A model generated the notes under the pieces. That model saw nothing but the letters and a program-made list of their open reading frames with translations, made no database searches and was not told where the DNA came from. 15,459 bases of DNA from JAABRU01 sp050180235 (lineage in GTDB: Bacteria; Desulfobacterota; Desulfobacteria; Desulfobacterales; Desulfococcaceae), in the NCBI GenBank assembly GCA_050180235.1, contig JBFXEJ010000131.1, positions 1 through 15,459 of the forward strand, in the 5' to 3' direction. The first letter of the stretch is position 1; each line of letters begins with the position of its first letter. The translations under genes and the position numbers were made by a program. Of the stretch, positions 6,688 through 14,154 are shown one piece after another.

Positions 6688-8277
6688 TCACTCCCCTGTG
6701 GCCACAAACACCGTTTCCACCCGCACCACGCTTTCCGCGTCTTCATAATCCTTTTCGTATTTCTCCCGGTTGGCATCATCAATGTATTCCACAAAAAAAA
6801 CAAGGGAAATTTCCGCAAGACCGAGCTGCTTTCCGTAGCGGGCGGCCTGGGCAACGGCTTCTTTGTATCCATGCTCATCTGTGTATGTTTTGAGTTCCAC
6901 AGCATACATCCGATCCGCATAGCGGATGAGAATATCAATTTTCCCGTTGCCTGTGGGAAATTCGGGCCAGACCTGCGCCCGTTTCATTCCCAGAAAATCA
7001 GACAGATAACGGTACAGGGCAAAATGGAACACCGCCTCGAAAATCCGCAGATCTTTGCGTCTGGGAGCATCCCTGAGCATCCATTCCCGGTTTTTTTTCA
7101 GATGGATTTCAAACCTGCGCATCAGGTTCCGGATATGCAGGGAATTTTCCGTAAGGGTATCTGTCAGGTCTTCAAAAGGTTCATGCAGTTTTCCGGTTTC
7201 AGCAAACAGTTCCCGTGCAAAATAATTGAACAGGCGTTTCTGTACAAAAGGGGAGGGAAACTTCACCCAGAGACAGCTTCCGCTTTTCTCCGTACTGATG
7301 ACACCGTTCATAAAAAGAAAATTCATATGACTGTCATCAAAGGCAAACATCTGTTTTTCATCTGTCCGGAACAGATTCAGTATGACCTCTTTATAGGGTT
7401 CCTGCTTTGCCTTGCTGATGATGTTGAGAATATTGTTGTTGGGAAGCGCATGGACGGCCATGCGGAACACGTCCTCAAAATGCTCTGCGGTGATGGGGCT
7501 GTCTTTGTCTTCATTGTATGTCTCTGTGAGAAGTTCCCCCAGCCAGCAGGTCAGCCCCGGCTGCCCCTGTGTTTCATAAAACAGCCTTTCCGTGACTTCC
7601 GCTTCCATCTTCTGCCCGCTTTCTTTCTCATACCATGCGAACATTCCCAGCACTTCCTCAAAGGTCAGGTTGGGAATATGCAGACTCCGCTGCACATTGA
7701 AGGGGGAGCCGGTGATATTCTCGATACCGAGAACACTCCGCACACCGATCAGGGCCAGACCGTGAAGGAGGCAGCTTTTCTCCCCGGAAACCTTATCGGC
7801 CTCGTTCTGCCTCCGGATATACATTTCCCTGAATTCGTTGGCAAACCTGTTGATGAAATCCTCCCGCATGGCATCAAATTCATCTATAATCAGTATCAGG
7901 GGTTTTTCAAAATTTGGGGGAATGAAAAGATTTTCCAGTTCCTTCCATGTGTTGATATTTCCCATTTTTTTTCTGAACCACTGCCCCAGCTTTCCGGTAA
8001 AAAGATTCAGGATGTCCTGATCATCCGTCACCGTTTTTCCCGACTGCATACTGATAATGGCCACCTCAAAATCTCCCTGCTGACGGATTTTCTGTACCAC
8101 CTGCTGCATAATCCAGGTCTTTCCGGCCTGGCGTGGAGCCCAGACTGTGATGTAATGTCCGCCTTTTTCAGGATTTTCACCGGTAATCTGTCTGTAACCT
8201 TTTTCAATAAGTTCTGTCCGGGGCGCATGGTAATGCAAATCCCCGTCAACCGGCCCGTAGGATGAAAATGTTCTCAT
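6688..8277 (-). CDS. AAA-like ATPase with C-terminal PD-(D/E)XK nuclease-like domain
   Basis: 529 residues. The ATG at 8277 is preceded by AAAGGAG about 9 nt upstream; an ATG 6 bp further up runs straight into a stop. The N-terminal ATPase has a Walker A variant APRQAGKT (47-54; the usual first Gly is Ala), Walker B LILIIDEFD (127-135) and a likely sensor arginine in IGVRS (177-181). The pattern fits the AAA-like (AAA_35/AAA_14) STAND-type ATPases common in Desulfobacterota and cyanobacteria. Residues about 405-500 resemble the PD-(D/E)XK domain found at the end of such proteins: KIDILI (Asp448), AVELKTY (Glu461, Lys463) and a helix with Gln477. Nuclease activity is inferred from these residues only. 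The family is multi-copy and of unknown function; defence or mobile-element roles are guesses. Confidence 0.85.
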   Translation of the reverse strand: MRTFSSYGPVDGDLHYHAPRTELIEKGYRQITGENPEKGGHYITVWAPRQAGKTWIMQQVVQKIRQQGDFEVAIISMQSGKTVTDDQDILNLFTGKLGQWFRKKMGNINTWKELENLFIPPNFEKPLILIIDEFDAMREDFINRFANEFREMYIRRQNEADKVSGEKSCLLHGLALIGVRSVLGIENITGSPFNVQRSLHIPNLTFEEVLGMFAWYEKESGQKMEAEVTERLFYETQGQPGLTCWLGELLTETYNEDKDSPITAEHFEDVFRMAVHALPNNNILNIISKAKQEPYKEVILNLFRTDEKQMFAFDDSHMNFLFMNGVISTEKSGSCLWVKFPSPFVQKRLFNYFARELFAETGKLHEPFEDLTDTLTENSLHIRNLMRRFEIHLKKNREWMLRDAPRRKDLRIFEAVFHFALYRYLSDFLGMKRAQVWPEFPTGNGKIDILIRYADRMYAVELKTYTDEHGYKEAVAQAARYGKQLGLAEISLVFFVEYIDDANREKYEKDYEDAESVVRVETVFVATGE

Positions 8278-8321
8278 GGCATGGTCTCCTTTCTGTGCGG
8301 GAGTATCTGATTTTTCTTTGT

Positions 8322-8350
8322 ATCATATCTGAGTCTGTTTTTGCAATAAA
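8322..8350 (-). promoter_or_regulatory. Candidate sigma-70 promoter for the ATPase gene
   Basis: On the minus strand TTTATT (complement of 8345-8350), a 17-bp spacer and TATGAT (complement of 8322-8327, 5 of 6 consensus) lie about 45 bp upstream of the ATG. The -35 box is weak. Confidence 0.35.
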
Positions 8351-8393
8351 GTCTTTCCGTGAAGGAGAGAGGAAATTTTCTGACACGCGGATA

Positions 8394-8422
8394 TTGACGA
8401 AAACAGAATAAGGTGCTACACA
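8394..8422 (+). promoter_or_regulatory. Candidate promoter for the thiamine operon
   Basis: TTGACG (8394-8399), a 17-bp spacer and TACACA (8417-8422). The -35 box is strong and the -10 box weak. The predicted start, near 8429, falls just before the TPP riboswitch, the position a leader promoter should have. Confidence 0.4.
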
Positions 8423-8441
8423 GAACAAAAATCAGATAAAC

Positions 8442-8515
8442 GTGTTAGGGGTGCCTTTCGGGGCTGAGATCATACCCTTCAACTTGAACTGGATTATACC
8501 AGCGTAAGGAAACAC
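8442..8515 (+). promoter_or_regulatory. TPP riboswitch (THI element)
   Basis: The segment shows the conserved THI-box parts in order: GGGGTGCC, then GGCTGAGATCATACCCTT (the CUGAGA pyrimidine-binding core at 8464-8469), AACTTGAACTGG, ATTATACCAGCGTAAGGAA (pyrophosphate-sensor side). The closing stem P1 is GTGTT (8442-8446) with AACAC (8511-8515). It binds thiamine pyrophosphate; with the terminator at 8541-8578 it most likely works by transcription attenuation. The genes behind it are thi4, thiC and thiD, which fits. The sensor loop differs slightly from the commonest form (GCGTAAGG where GCGTAGGG is usual). Confidence 0.95.
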
Positions 8516-8540
8516 TGCCAATTTTGGGGGATATTCACAG

Positions 8541-8578
8541 AACAGGCACAGTCTTTACGGCTGTGCCTGTTTTTTTTT
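8541..8578 (+). terminator. Riboswitch-controlled intrinsic terminator
   Basis: AACAGGCACAG (8541-8551) pairs with CTGTGCCTGTT (8561-8571) and is followed by an unbroken T-run to 8578. It lies between the TPP aptamer and thi4, so it is the likely expression platform: formed when TPP is bound, avoided when it is not. The competing antiterminator pairing was not resolved by eye. Confidence 0.9.
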
Positions 8579-8614
8579 GCGCAAAAACGCTTTTACAGAA
8601 AGGAAAAGGAAAAA

Positions 8615-9385
8615 ATGGAATTAAACGAAGTTATTATCACAAAAGCCATTATTGACCGTTATTATGAAAAACTCTCGGCCAATTTGGAAACGGATGTCGC
8701 GATTGTGGGCGGCGGCCCGTCCGGGCTGGTGGCCGGTTATTTTCTTGCCAAAGGCGGAAAAAAAGTGGTCATGTATGAGCGGAAACTGAGCATTGGCGGT
8801 GGCATGTGGGGCGGGGGCATGATGTTCAACGAAATTGTGGTGCAGCAGGCTGCCGTGCATATTTTGGAAGAATTCGGCATCCGCTTCCGGGAATACAAAA
8901 AAGGCTATTTCACTTCTGATTCTGTGGAGGCTGTTTCCACTCTTATTTCCAAAGCCATGCAGGCCGGGCTGACCATTTTCAACTGTATGAGTGTGGAAGA
9001 TGTGATTATGCGGGAAAACAGAGTGACCGGTCTGGTTCTCAACTGGTCTCCTGTGGAAATGGCGGGTCTGCATATTGATCCGCTGGCAGTGCGTGCGGAT
9101 GTCGTGATTGATGCCACCGGTCATGCAGTCGAAGTGGTGGAAGTTGTCCGCCGCAAAGTGCCGGGCAAACTGCTTACTTCCACAGGAGAAATTGAAGGGG
9201 AAAAATCCATGTGGGCGGAAAAAGCAGAAACTCTGACTCTGCAAAACACCCGTGAGGTTTTTCCCGGTCTGTATGTCGCGGGCATGGCGGCAAATGCAAC
9301 ATTTGGCGGCCCCCGCATGGGCCCAATTTTCGGGGGAATGCTGCTTTCCGGTGAAAAAGTCGCGAATGAACTGCTGAAACAGTAA
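8615..9385 (+). CDS. thi4: Thi4-family thiazole synthase, sulfide-dependent type
   Basis: 256 residues, the usual length for prokaryotic Thi4. The ATG follows AAGGAAAAGG. The N-terminus has the dinucleotide-binding VGGGPSGL (31-38), then the YERK acidic end and the glycine-rich GGGMWGGGMM (61-70) typical of Thi4. NWSPVEMAGLHIDPL (143-157) puts His153 where yeast Thi4 has its suicidal sulfur-donor cysteine; in the methanogen enzymes a histidine here goes with catalytic use of free sulfide. DATGH (166-170) and the C-terminal GGPRMGPIFGGMLLSG complete the family pattern. It makes the ADP-thiazole half of thiamine from NAD, glycine and sulfide (family knowledge; Fe dependence is also known). It is first in the TPP-riboswitch operon. 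Its stop codon lies inside a tandem repeat. Confidence 0.93.
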   Translation: MELNEVIITKAIIDRYYEKLSANLETDVAIVGGGPSGLVAGYFLAKGGKKVVMYERKLSIGGGMWGGGMMFNEIVVQQAAVHILEEFGIRFREYKKGYFTSDSVEAVSTLISKAMQAGLTIFNCMSVEDVIMRENRVTGLVLNWSPVEMAGLHIDPLAVRADVVIDATGHAVEVVEVVRRKVPGKLLTSTGEIEGEKSMWAEKAETLTLQNTREVFPGLYVAGMAANATFGGPRMGPIFGGMLLSGEKVANELLKQ

Positions 9386-9418
9386 ACAGTAAACAGTGAA
9401 CAGTTATCAGTAAACAGG
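9377..9418 (+). repeat. Short heptamer repeat across the thi4 stop codon
   Basis: Six 7-bp units in perfect register: AAACAGT x3, GAACAGT, TATCAGT, AAACAGG. They start in the last codons of thi4 and include its TAA (9383-9385). Read on the other strand the units (ACTGTTT, ACTGATA) resemble the large array at 9504-9685, so this block runs in inverted orientation to it. The stretch 9419-9459 between this block and the palindrome holds no gene, only a few more heptamer-like steps (AACTGGCAACTGATAATG). Confidence 0.8.
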
Positions 9419-9459
9419 AACTGGCAACTGATAATGCGAATTAATAGTCAGATTCCGAT

Positions 9460-9494
9460 AAGATTTGACAACTTTTAAAAAGTTGTCAAATCTT
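9460..9494. repeat. Perfect 17-bp palindrome between the heptamer blocks
   Basis: AAGATTTGACAACTTTT (9460-9476) and its exact complement (9478-9494) share a one-base centre. A second inverted pair lies outside it: ATGCGA (9434-9439) and TCGCAT (9498-9503). As RNA it would make a long hairpin in the thi4-thiC leader, but no T-run follows, so simple termination is doubtful. It could be a small palindromic element around which the repeats expanded. Confidence 0.75.
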
Positions 9495-9503
9495 GTCTCG
9501 CAT

Positions 9504-9685
9504 TGATAACTGGTAACTGATAACTGATAACTGATAACTGGTAACTGATAACTGGTAACTGGTAACTGGTAACTGGTAATTGATAATTGACAACTGGCAA
9601 CTGGCAACTGATAACTGGCAACTGGCAACTGATAACTGGCAACTGGTAACTGACAACTGACAACTGATAACTGACAACTGGTAAC
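9504..9685 (+). repeat. Heptanucleotide tandem array, 26 units
   Basis: Twenty-six consecutive 7-bp units, consensus TGRYAAC (mostly TGATAAC, TGGTAAC, TGGCAAC, TGACAAC; two end in AAT), with no register break. Variation is almost confined to the R and Y positions. The array ends 4 bp before the thiC start, and TGACAAC recurs at 9691-9697, inside the first thiC codons. On the minus strand it gives a long repetitive open frame (period 7 residues), which is not a gene. Similar heptamer repeats are known from filamentous cyanobacteria and other genomes; their role is unclear. Confidence 0.93.
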
Positions 9686-9689
9686 TGAA

Positions 9690-10952
9690 ATGACAACACT
9701 GATTGATGATTTGAAACAGGGAACTGTTCCCTCTTTTGTCCGCAGCATTGCTGCTGATGAGGGACTGGCTCCGGAAAATCTGATAAAGAATATTCTGGCC
9801 GGATATGCAGTGATATGCAGAAACAATCTGCATTCCTTTGATCCCATTGCCATTGGCAGAGGAACCCGGATAAAAGTCAACGCGAATATCGGAACCTCAC
9901 CGGCCCAGTGCGATTTTGACAGGGAAATCCAAAAAGTCCGGCTTGCCATTGATGCAGGTGCGGATACCGTCATGGATTTGTCCATTGCCGGGAATATTGC
10001 ACAATTCCGGCGCAGGATCATACAGGAATGCAATATTACATTGGGAACTGTGCCCATATACGAGGCCATGACCGGGCCGGATCGTCCCGAAGATTTGGAT
10101 ATTGAAGCTTTTCTGCGGATTATGGAAAAACAGGCAGAGGAAGGCGTGGATTTTATGACCATTCACGCGGGGCTGCGCAAAGAGCATATTCCGCTCGCGG
10201 AAAAACGGGTGATTGGCGTGGTCAGCCGGGGCGGATCAGCCATTGTGCGCTGGATGAAATCCCACGGAAAAGAGAGTTTTTTATACGAACATTTTGACAA
10301 AATTCTCGACATTGCCCATGCTTATGATATTTGCCTGTCTTTGGGAGACGGCCTGCGTCCGGGCTGTACGGCAGATGCAAATGATGCAGCACAGTTTGGG
10401 GAATTGGAAACCATTGGGGAACTGGTGAAAAGATGCAAAGCCGCAAATGTGCAGGTCATGGTGGAAGGGCCGGGACATGTGCCGCTGCATCTCATTGAGG
10501 AAAATATCCGGAAACAGAAGCAAATCTGCGAAGGTGCGCCCTTTTATGTGCTTGGGCCTCTGGTCATGGATTATGCAGCCGGATATGATCATATTGCAGG
10601 AGCCATTGGCGGCGCGCTGGCCGCGTATTTCGGTGCAGATTTCCTTTGCTATGTGACGCCTGCTGAACATCTGCGTCTGCCCACAGCCGATGATGTGCGC
10701 GAAGGTGTCATTGCTTCCAAAATTGCAGCCCGTGCTGTGGATTTGACACGGCAGAGTCCGCGTGAAATACAGCGGAATCTGGAAATGTCACAGGCCAGAA
10801 ACGCGTTTGACTGGGAAAAGCAGGAAAAACTTTCCATTGATCCGGAAAAATTCCGCAATTATCTGGAAAAAGTGGAAAATGCGGATAAAAAGGATTCGCA
10901 TCATCCCTGCTCCATGTGCGGCGAGTGGTGCGCTGTAAAACGCTCACGGTAA
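9690..10952 (+). CDS. thiC: Phosphomethylpyrimidine synthase ThiC
   Basis: 420 residues, the short form without the extra N-terminal domain of the E. coli enzyme (631 residues). It converts aminoimidazole ribotide to HMP phosphate, a radical-SAM reaction in the thiamine pathway. Family blocks seen: KVNANIGTSP, DTVMDLSIAGNI, EGVDFMTIHAG, SRGGSAIVRWM, LSLGDGLRPG, VMVEGPGHVP, YDHIAGAIGG, VTPAEHLRLP. The C-terminal iron-sulfur motif is CSMCGEWC (Cys407, 410, 414), spaced CX2CX3C rather than the CX2CX4C of the E. coli type. The start is chosen because MTTLIDDLKQG matches the common ThiC N-terminus; there is no good Shine-Dalgarno, only heptamer repeat upstream. It lies 304 bp after thi4 and 104 bp before thiD. 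Confidence 0.95.
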   Translation: MTTLIDDLKQGTVPSFVRSIAADEGLAPENLIKNILAGYAVICRNNLHSFDPIAIGRGTRIKVNANIGTSPAQCDFDREIQKVRLAIDAGADTVMDLSIAGNIAQFRRRIIQECNITLGTVPIYEAMTGPDRPEDLDIEAFLRIMEKQAEEGVDFMTIHAGLRKEHIPLAEKRVIGVVSRGGSAIVRWMKSHGKESFLYEHFDKILDIAHAYDICLSLGDGLRPGCTADANDAAQFGELETIGELVKRCKAANVQVMVEGPGHVPLHLIEENIRKQKQICEGAPFYVLGPLVMDYAAGYDHIAGAIGGALAAYFGADFLCYVTPAEHLRLPTADDVREGVIASKIAARAVDLTRQSPREIQRNLEMSQARNAFDWEKQEKLSIDPEKFRNYLEKVENADKKDSHHPCSMCGEWCAVKRSR

Positions 10953-11008
10953 TACCGATTCGCCATTAACATGATGCAACAACTGTCACTTTTTCCACAG
11001 TTCTGTCT

Positions 11009-11040
11009 GTGCAAAAAACCGCTCCGCTTAATTTTTGCAC
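11009..11040 (+). other. Hairpin in the thiC-thiD gap
   Basis: GTGCAAAAA (11009-11017) pairs perfectly with TTTTTGCAC (11032-11040). No T-run follows. It lies 16 bp before the thiD start and could affect thiD translation or mRNA processing; this is only a structural observation. Confidence 0.4.
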
Positions 11041-11056
11041 TCCTCTGGATCATAAT

Positions 11057-11833
11057 ATGAAAACAGCATTGACCATAGCGGGTTCCGACCCCTGCGCAGG
11101 GGCCGGAATCCAGGCTGATCTGAAAACCTTTCAGGCACATGGGATTTACGGTCTCAGTGTCATCACTGCTGTCACTGTGCAGAATACGCAAAAAGTGTAT
11201 GATGTGCAGAAAATACGGCCTGAAATTGTATATGGGCAGATCAGGTGTCTTTTGGAAGACATGGAAATTCATGCGGTCAAAATCGGCATGATTCCGGATA
11301 CTGCCGTGACAGAGGCCATAGCAGACGCGCTCCGATCTGTATCCTGTCCCATCATTCTTGATCCGGTAATGATTTCCACCAGCGGTTTCCGGCTCATGTC
11401 TTTGGATACGCAGCAGTCTGTGATCAAAAAACTCTTTCCCCTGCTTTATGCACTCACACCCAATATTCCCGAAGCCGAAGTTCTGTGCGGAGAAAAGATT
11501 GAAAATGCAGAGCAGATGAAAACCGCAGCCAGGAAGATTCTGGAAACCGGAGTCAAAAGAGTGGTAATCAAAGGCGGGCATCTCAGGGGAGATACTGCCA
11601 CAGATCTGGCCTGGGACGGAATAAAAGTTATGGAATTCAGCAGCCTGAAAATCAAAGGAAAAGAGGTTCACGGCACAGGCTGCACCTTTTCCTCCTCGCT
11701 GGCAGCAAATCTGGCTTTGGGCAGGGATTTTTTCGACGCTGCGGCCCGCGCAGGAAACTATACAGGGGAATGTATCCGGAAAGCCTTTTCTTTGGGAAAG
11801 GGCAGTCTGATTATATCTCCGGCAGGGAACTGA
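11057..11833 (+). CDS. thiD: Hydroxymethylpyrimidine/phosphomethylpyrimidine kinase ThiD
   Basis: 258 residues. It phosphorylates HMP and HMP-P to HMP-PP for joining to the thiazole. A longer frame opens at a GTG at 11009, but the ATG at 11057 gives the canonical start MKTALTIAGSDPCAGAGIQA (family: TIAGSDxxGGAGIQAD; the first Gly of the pair is Cys13-Ala14 here). Other family blocks: VKIGMI (75-80), LDPVMISTSG (101-110), LTPNIPEAEVL (133-143), VIKGGH (170-175), and the anion-hole/catalytic VHGTGCTFSS (204-213, catalytic Cys209). It is the last gene of the riboswitch operon seen here; no thiE, thiS or thiG is present in the window. The upstream Shine-Dalgarno is weak (CTGGAT). Confidence 0.94.
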   Translation: MKTALTIAGSDPCAGAGIQADLKTFQAHGIYGLSVITAVTVQNTQKVYDVQKIRPEIVYGQIRCLLEDMEIHAVKIGMIPDTAVTEAIADALRSVSCPIILDPVMISTSGFRLMSLDTQQSVIKKLFPLLYALTPNIPEAEVLCGEKIENAEQMKTAARKILETGVKRVVIKGGHLRGDTATDLAWDGIKVMEFSSLKIKGKEVHGTGCTFSSSLAANLALGRDFFDAAARAGNYTGECIRKAFSLGKGSLIISPAGN

Positions 11834-11936
11834 AAACAGAACCTGCTGCTCTTCGTTCACTCTGTGAATAGCGGTTCAGACAGCATGGCATCCGGCAGAA
11901 AAATTTTTCGAATGCTACTGAAAAAAGTAATGACAT

Positions 11937-11962
11937 CACGGGCAAAGCGATTTTTGCCCGTG
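11937..11962. terminator. Shared hairpin between convergent thiD and prkA
   Basis: CACGGGCAAA (11937-11946) pairs with TTTGCCCGTG (11953-11962). It sits 104 bp after thiD and 12 bp after the prkA stop on the other strand. Neither side has a strong T-run directly after the stem, so its efficiency is uncertain; position and stability favour a two-way terminator. Confidence 0.55.
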
Positions 11963-11974
11963 TGAGATTATATC

Positions 11975-14035
11975 CTATTTTTCATCCTCCTGCGTACAGA
12001 AATACTCAATGGTCTTCTGTGCACAGGTTTTGCAGTAACCAAGTTTGTTGAGCATGGTATCCACCATGCGGTCGTAAAGTTTCTGGTTTTCCTCATTGGT
12101 GCGGTTGGCCAGCGCGCCGATGAGACTGCCCGCGCCCGCGATGTCGGATTTGAGACGCACATCTGTAATTGCCTTGACCAGCTCCAGATTGTCCATGAAA
12201 TCATAATCCGGATTTACGGAAATCTTCTGGCCGTAAATCTTGCGGATGGAAGTGCGGAAACTTTCCCGCTGTTCCGTTGTTTTCAGTCCCAGCCTTTCTT
12301 CCACGCTCTGAATATAGCGTTCATCAATCTTGAGTGCCCGAAGTTCGCCGCTCTGGGGGTCTTTGTATTTCCACATCTTGTCCGGCCCCAGATTTTCCGC
12401 GTCAATGCCGATGATCATATTCACATAGTTCATGACATCCTTGCGTATGGCCAGGGGTTCATCCATATACGCATTGAACATCTCAGTCATGATGCGTTCC
12501 CGGTACAGTCCCTTGCCGGTTTTGATGTCTTCCAGATATTTTGTCCGGTCATTCGCGTCAGGCACATAGTCGAGGATCACCCGTTCCAGTGTTTTGAAAA
12601 TATCATAGGCAAACATGCACTTGCCTTCATTGGTTTCCGAGCTTTCAATGAGCAGTTGCAAAGCCCTGCCCAGATTGCGCTGTCCCAGTCCTTTCTGGCC
12701 GAAGCGTTTGACAATGTCCGGATTCTGGTTCAGCGTGTCAATGACTTCCGCGAGGGTTTTGATGCTCTTTTCCCCCGCGACTTCACCGGCCGCGAGTTTC
12801 ATGGTTTCCACAGGCGTGAGTTTTTCCGAATACGGGAGCCGGGTCAGCACAACAGAAACAGACGCTGCATAATTGAGATTGGGATCCTGATGCAGACTCT
12901 CTCGGTTGATGGTGGTGCGGGGCTCACTTCCGATGGTATAGGCCGTTAAATCTTTTTGCAGTTTGTAATTGGTATTGTGGGAAACATAGCAGATGCGGCA
13001 GCGGTCTACAATGGGCGCCTCTTCTTTTTCCGCGAGAAAACGGTTGAATTCCGAGTTGTTGCTCGTTGCAATAATAAGTGTGTCAATAGGCCATTTGAAA
13101 CCGTCAATTTCAATATTCCGGTTCTGGATCACGCCAAGATAAACCTGCACCAAATCCTTTTTGTTTTTGAAAATCTCATCACTGAAATGAATGCCTCCTC
13201 CGGCCACCCTTGCCAGTGCGCCCCGCCTTAAATCAAAGCGGTAGGGATTGTTTGTGTCTGTGATATGGAGCAGCCTCTGAATGGATTCCTCACCCAGCAA
13301 ATCCACCGCTGATGATGTGATTTTGTCTTTTGCAGGATACTTGCCGGTGACTGTTCCCAGACTTTCCATAAGGGGGACAGGGATGATCTCAATAAATTCA
13401 AACATTTTTTCCAGATCCCCGTTGCAATGGCTGCGGATATCATTCCATATATAACCGCTGCATGCGCCCAGGGGCCGGTAATTATCATATATTTTTTCCA
13501 GTTGCTGATCCGTGAATCCGATTTCCTTTACCAGCCAGGTTTTTGTGGCATCCTGATCATCAAAAAGATTCATGGCCAGCATCATGGGATCTTCATAGGT
13601 CTGGGATTCAATAAACCTGATTCTGCCGTAGGTTCCCAACTGATCAATATTATTGAATTTAAAGCTGTATTTCCGGTTTTCCGGCCGGGAGAGGAACGCG
13701 CGGTAACGTGAGCAGAGCAGTTCCACAAAAAAAGTCTTGCCGTTTCCCGGTTCTCCCACAAGCACATAGGCCATTTCAGCGGAAGATCCGCCTTCTGCAG
13801 CATCCTTGACATAGGAGACAAAGCTGTTGATCTCATCGTATATGCCGATCACATGCTTTTTTCCTGTGCGGAATATACTGAAATCATAAGTTGTTTTTCC
13901 GTTTACAACCACTTTGCTGATGCTGCTTTCCAGAATCATGCGGGCCACACCCTGGAAAGCGTTTTCAAAACAGCGTTTTCCATCTTTCACGGCCTGCATA
14001 TGGTCGCGAAGAGTTTCATTTTTATGAACAGTCAT
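11975..14035 (-). CDS. prkA: PrkA-family serine protein kinase / AAA+ ATPase
   Basis: 686 residues from the ATG at 14035, which has GGAGG at good spacing (complement of 14042-14046). The open frame extends 27 codons further up, but that part lies over a palindromic repeat and is not conserved-looking. The N-terminal PrkA AAA domain has Walker A VGEPGNGKT (93-101), a Walker-B-like IHFSDEIFKN (282-291) and IIATSNNSEFN (321-331). The C-terminal PrkA domain has the typical YKDPQSGEL...ERL and RIYG/RKIYG-type segments. It ends with three cysteines (668, 671, 680). E. coli YeaG is the relative (644 residues), linked to stress and nutrient starvation; the B. subtilis homologue acts in sporulation. 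PrkA is usually followed by a DUF444 gene and spoVR; neither is downstream here. A DNA methyltransferase lies 119 bp upstream. Confidence 0.92.
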   Translation of the reverse strand: MTVHKNETLRDHMQAVKDGKRCFENAFQGVARMILESSISKVVVNGKTTYDFSIFRTGKKHVIGIYDEINSFVSYVKDAAEGGSSAEMAYVLVGEPGNGKTFFVELLCSRYRAFLSRPENRKYSFKFNNIDQLGTYGRIRFIESQTYEDPMMLAMNLFDDQDATKTWLVKEIGFTDQQLEKIYDNYRPLGACSGYIWNDIRSHCNGDLEKMFEFIEIIPVPLMESLGTVTGKYPAKDKITSSAVDLLGEESIQRLLHITDTNNPYRFDLRRGALARVAGGGIHFSDEIFKNKKDLVQVYLGVIQNRNIEIDGFKWPIDTLIIATSNNSEFNRFLAEKEEAPIVDRCRICYVSHNTNYKLQKDLTAYTIGSEPRTTINRESLHQDPNLNYAASVSVVLTRLPYSEKLTPVETMKLAAGEVAGEKSIKTLAEVIDTLNQNPDIVKRFGQKGLGQRNLGRALQLLIESSETNEGKCMFAYDIFKTLERVILDYVPDANDRTKYLEDIKTGKGLYRERIMTEMFNAYMDEPLAIRKDVMNYVNMIIGIDAENLGPDKMWKYKDPQSGELRALKIDERYIQSVEERLGLKTTEQRESFRTSIRKIYGQKISVNPDYDFMDNLELVKAITDVRLKSDIAGAGSLIGALANRTNEENQKLYDRMVDTMLNKLGYCKTCAQKTIEYFCTQEDEK

Positions 14036-14095
14036 TTTTTTACCTCCCCTGTGGGTTGATGAACAAAAGACATTGGCGAAAACAAAAAAGTGGCA

Positions 14096-14141
14096 CAGGC
14101 TTCCGGCCTGTGGCACGGCGCATGAAAAGGCCGGAAGCCTG
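14096..14141. repeat. Palindromic repeat between prkA and the methyltransferase
   Basis: CAGGCTTCCGGCCT (14096-14109) and AGGCCGGAAGCCTG (14128-14141) form a 14-bp perfect stem with an 18-nt loop. No T-run follows on either strand. It resembles REP-type mobile palindromes. As the prkA leader, or the methyltransferase 3' region, it could reduce readthrough between the two genes. Confidence 0.7.
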
Positions 14142-14154
14142 TTCTGCTTTATGT

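Noticed and set aside
6214..8265. Plus-strand open frame of 683 codons
   Set aside because: It is antisense to the ATPase gene and to the start of the secreted-protein gene and bridges the gap between them. The protein has no domain signature, and both minus-strand genes have clear motifs and ribosome-binding sites.
9377..9685. CRISPR array
   Set aside because: Units are 7 bp with no spacers, and no cas gene is nearby.
9407..10162. Minus-strand frame with repeated QLPV/SYQL residues
   Set aside because: The repeated peptide is only the translation of the 7-bp array (21 nt gives 7 residues), continued antisense through thiC. All three minus frames give similar repeats, as expected for noncoding repeats.
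10901..11860. Minus-strand open frame of 319 codons
   Set aside because: It mirrors thiD and the thiC end, which are unambiguous; the translation has no recognisable motif.
14036..14116. 27-residue N-terminal extension of PrkA
   Set aside because: The internal ATG at 14035 has a strong GGAGG, while the extension overlaps the palindromic repeat and lacks a ribosome-binding site.
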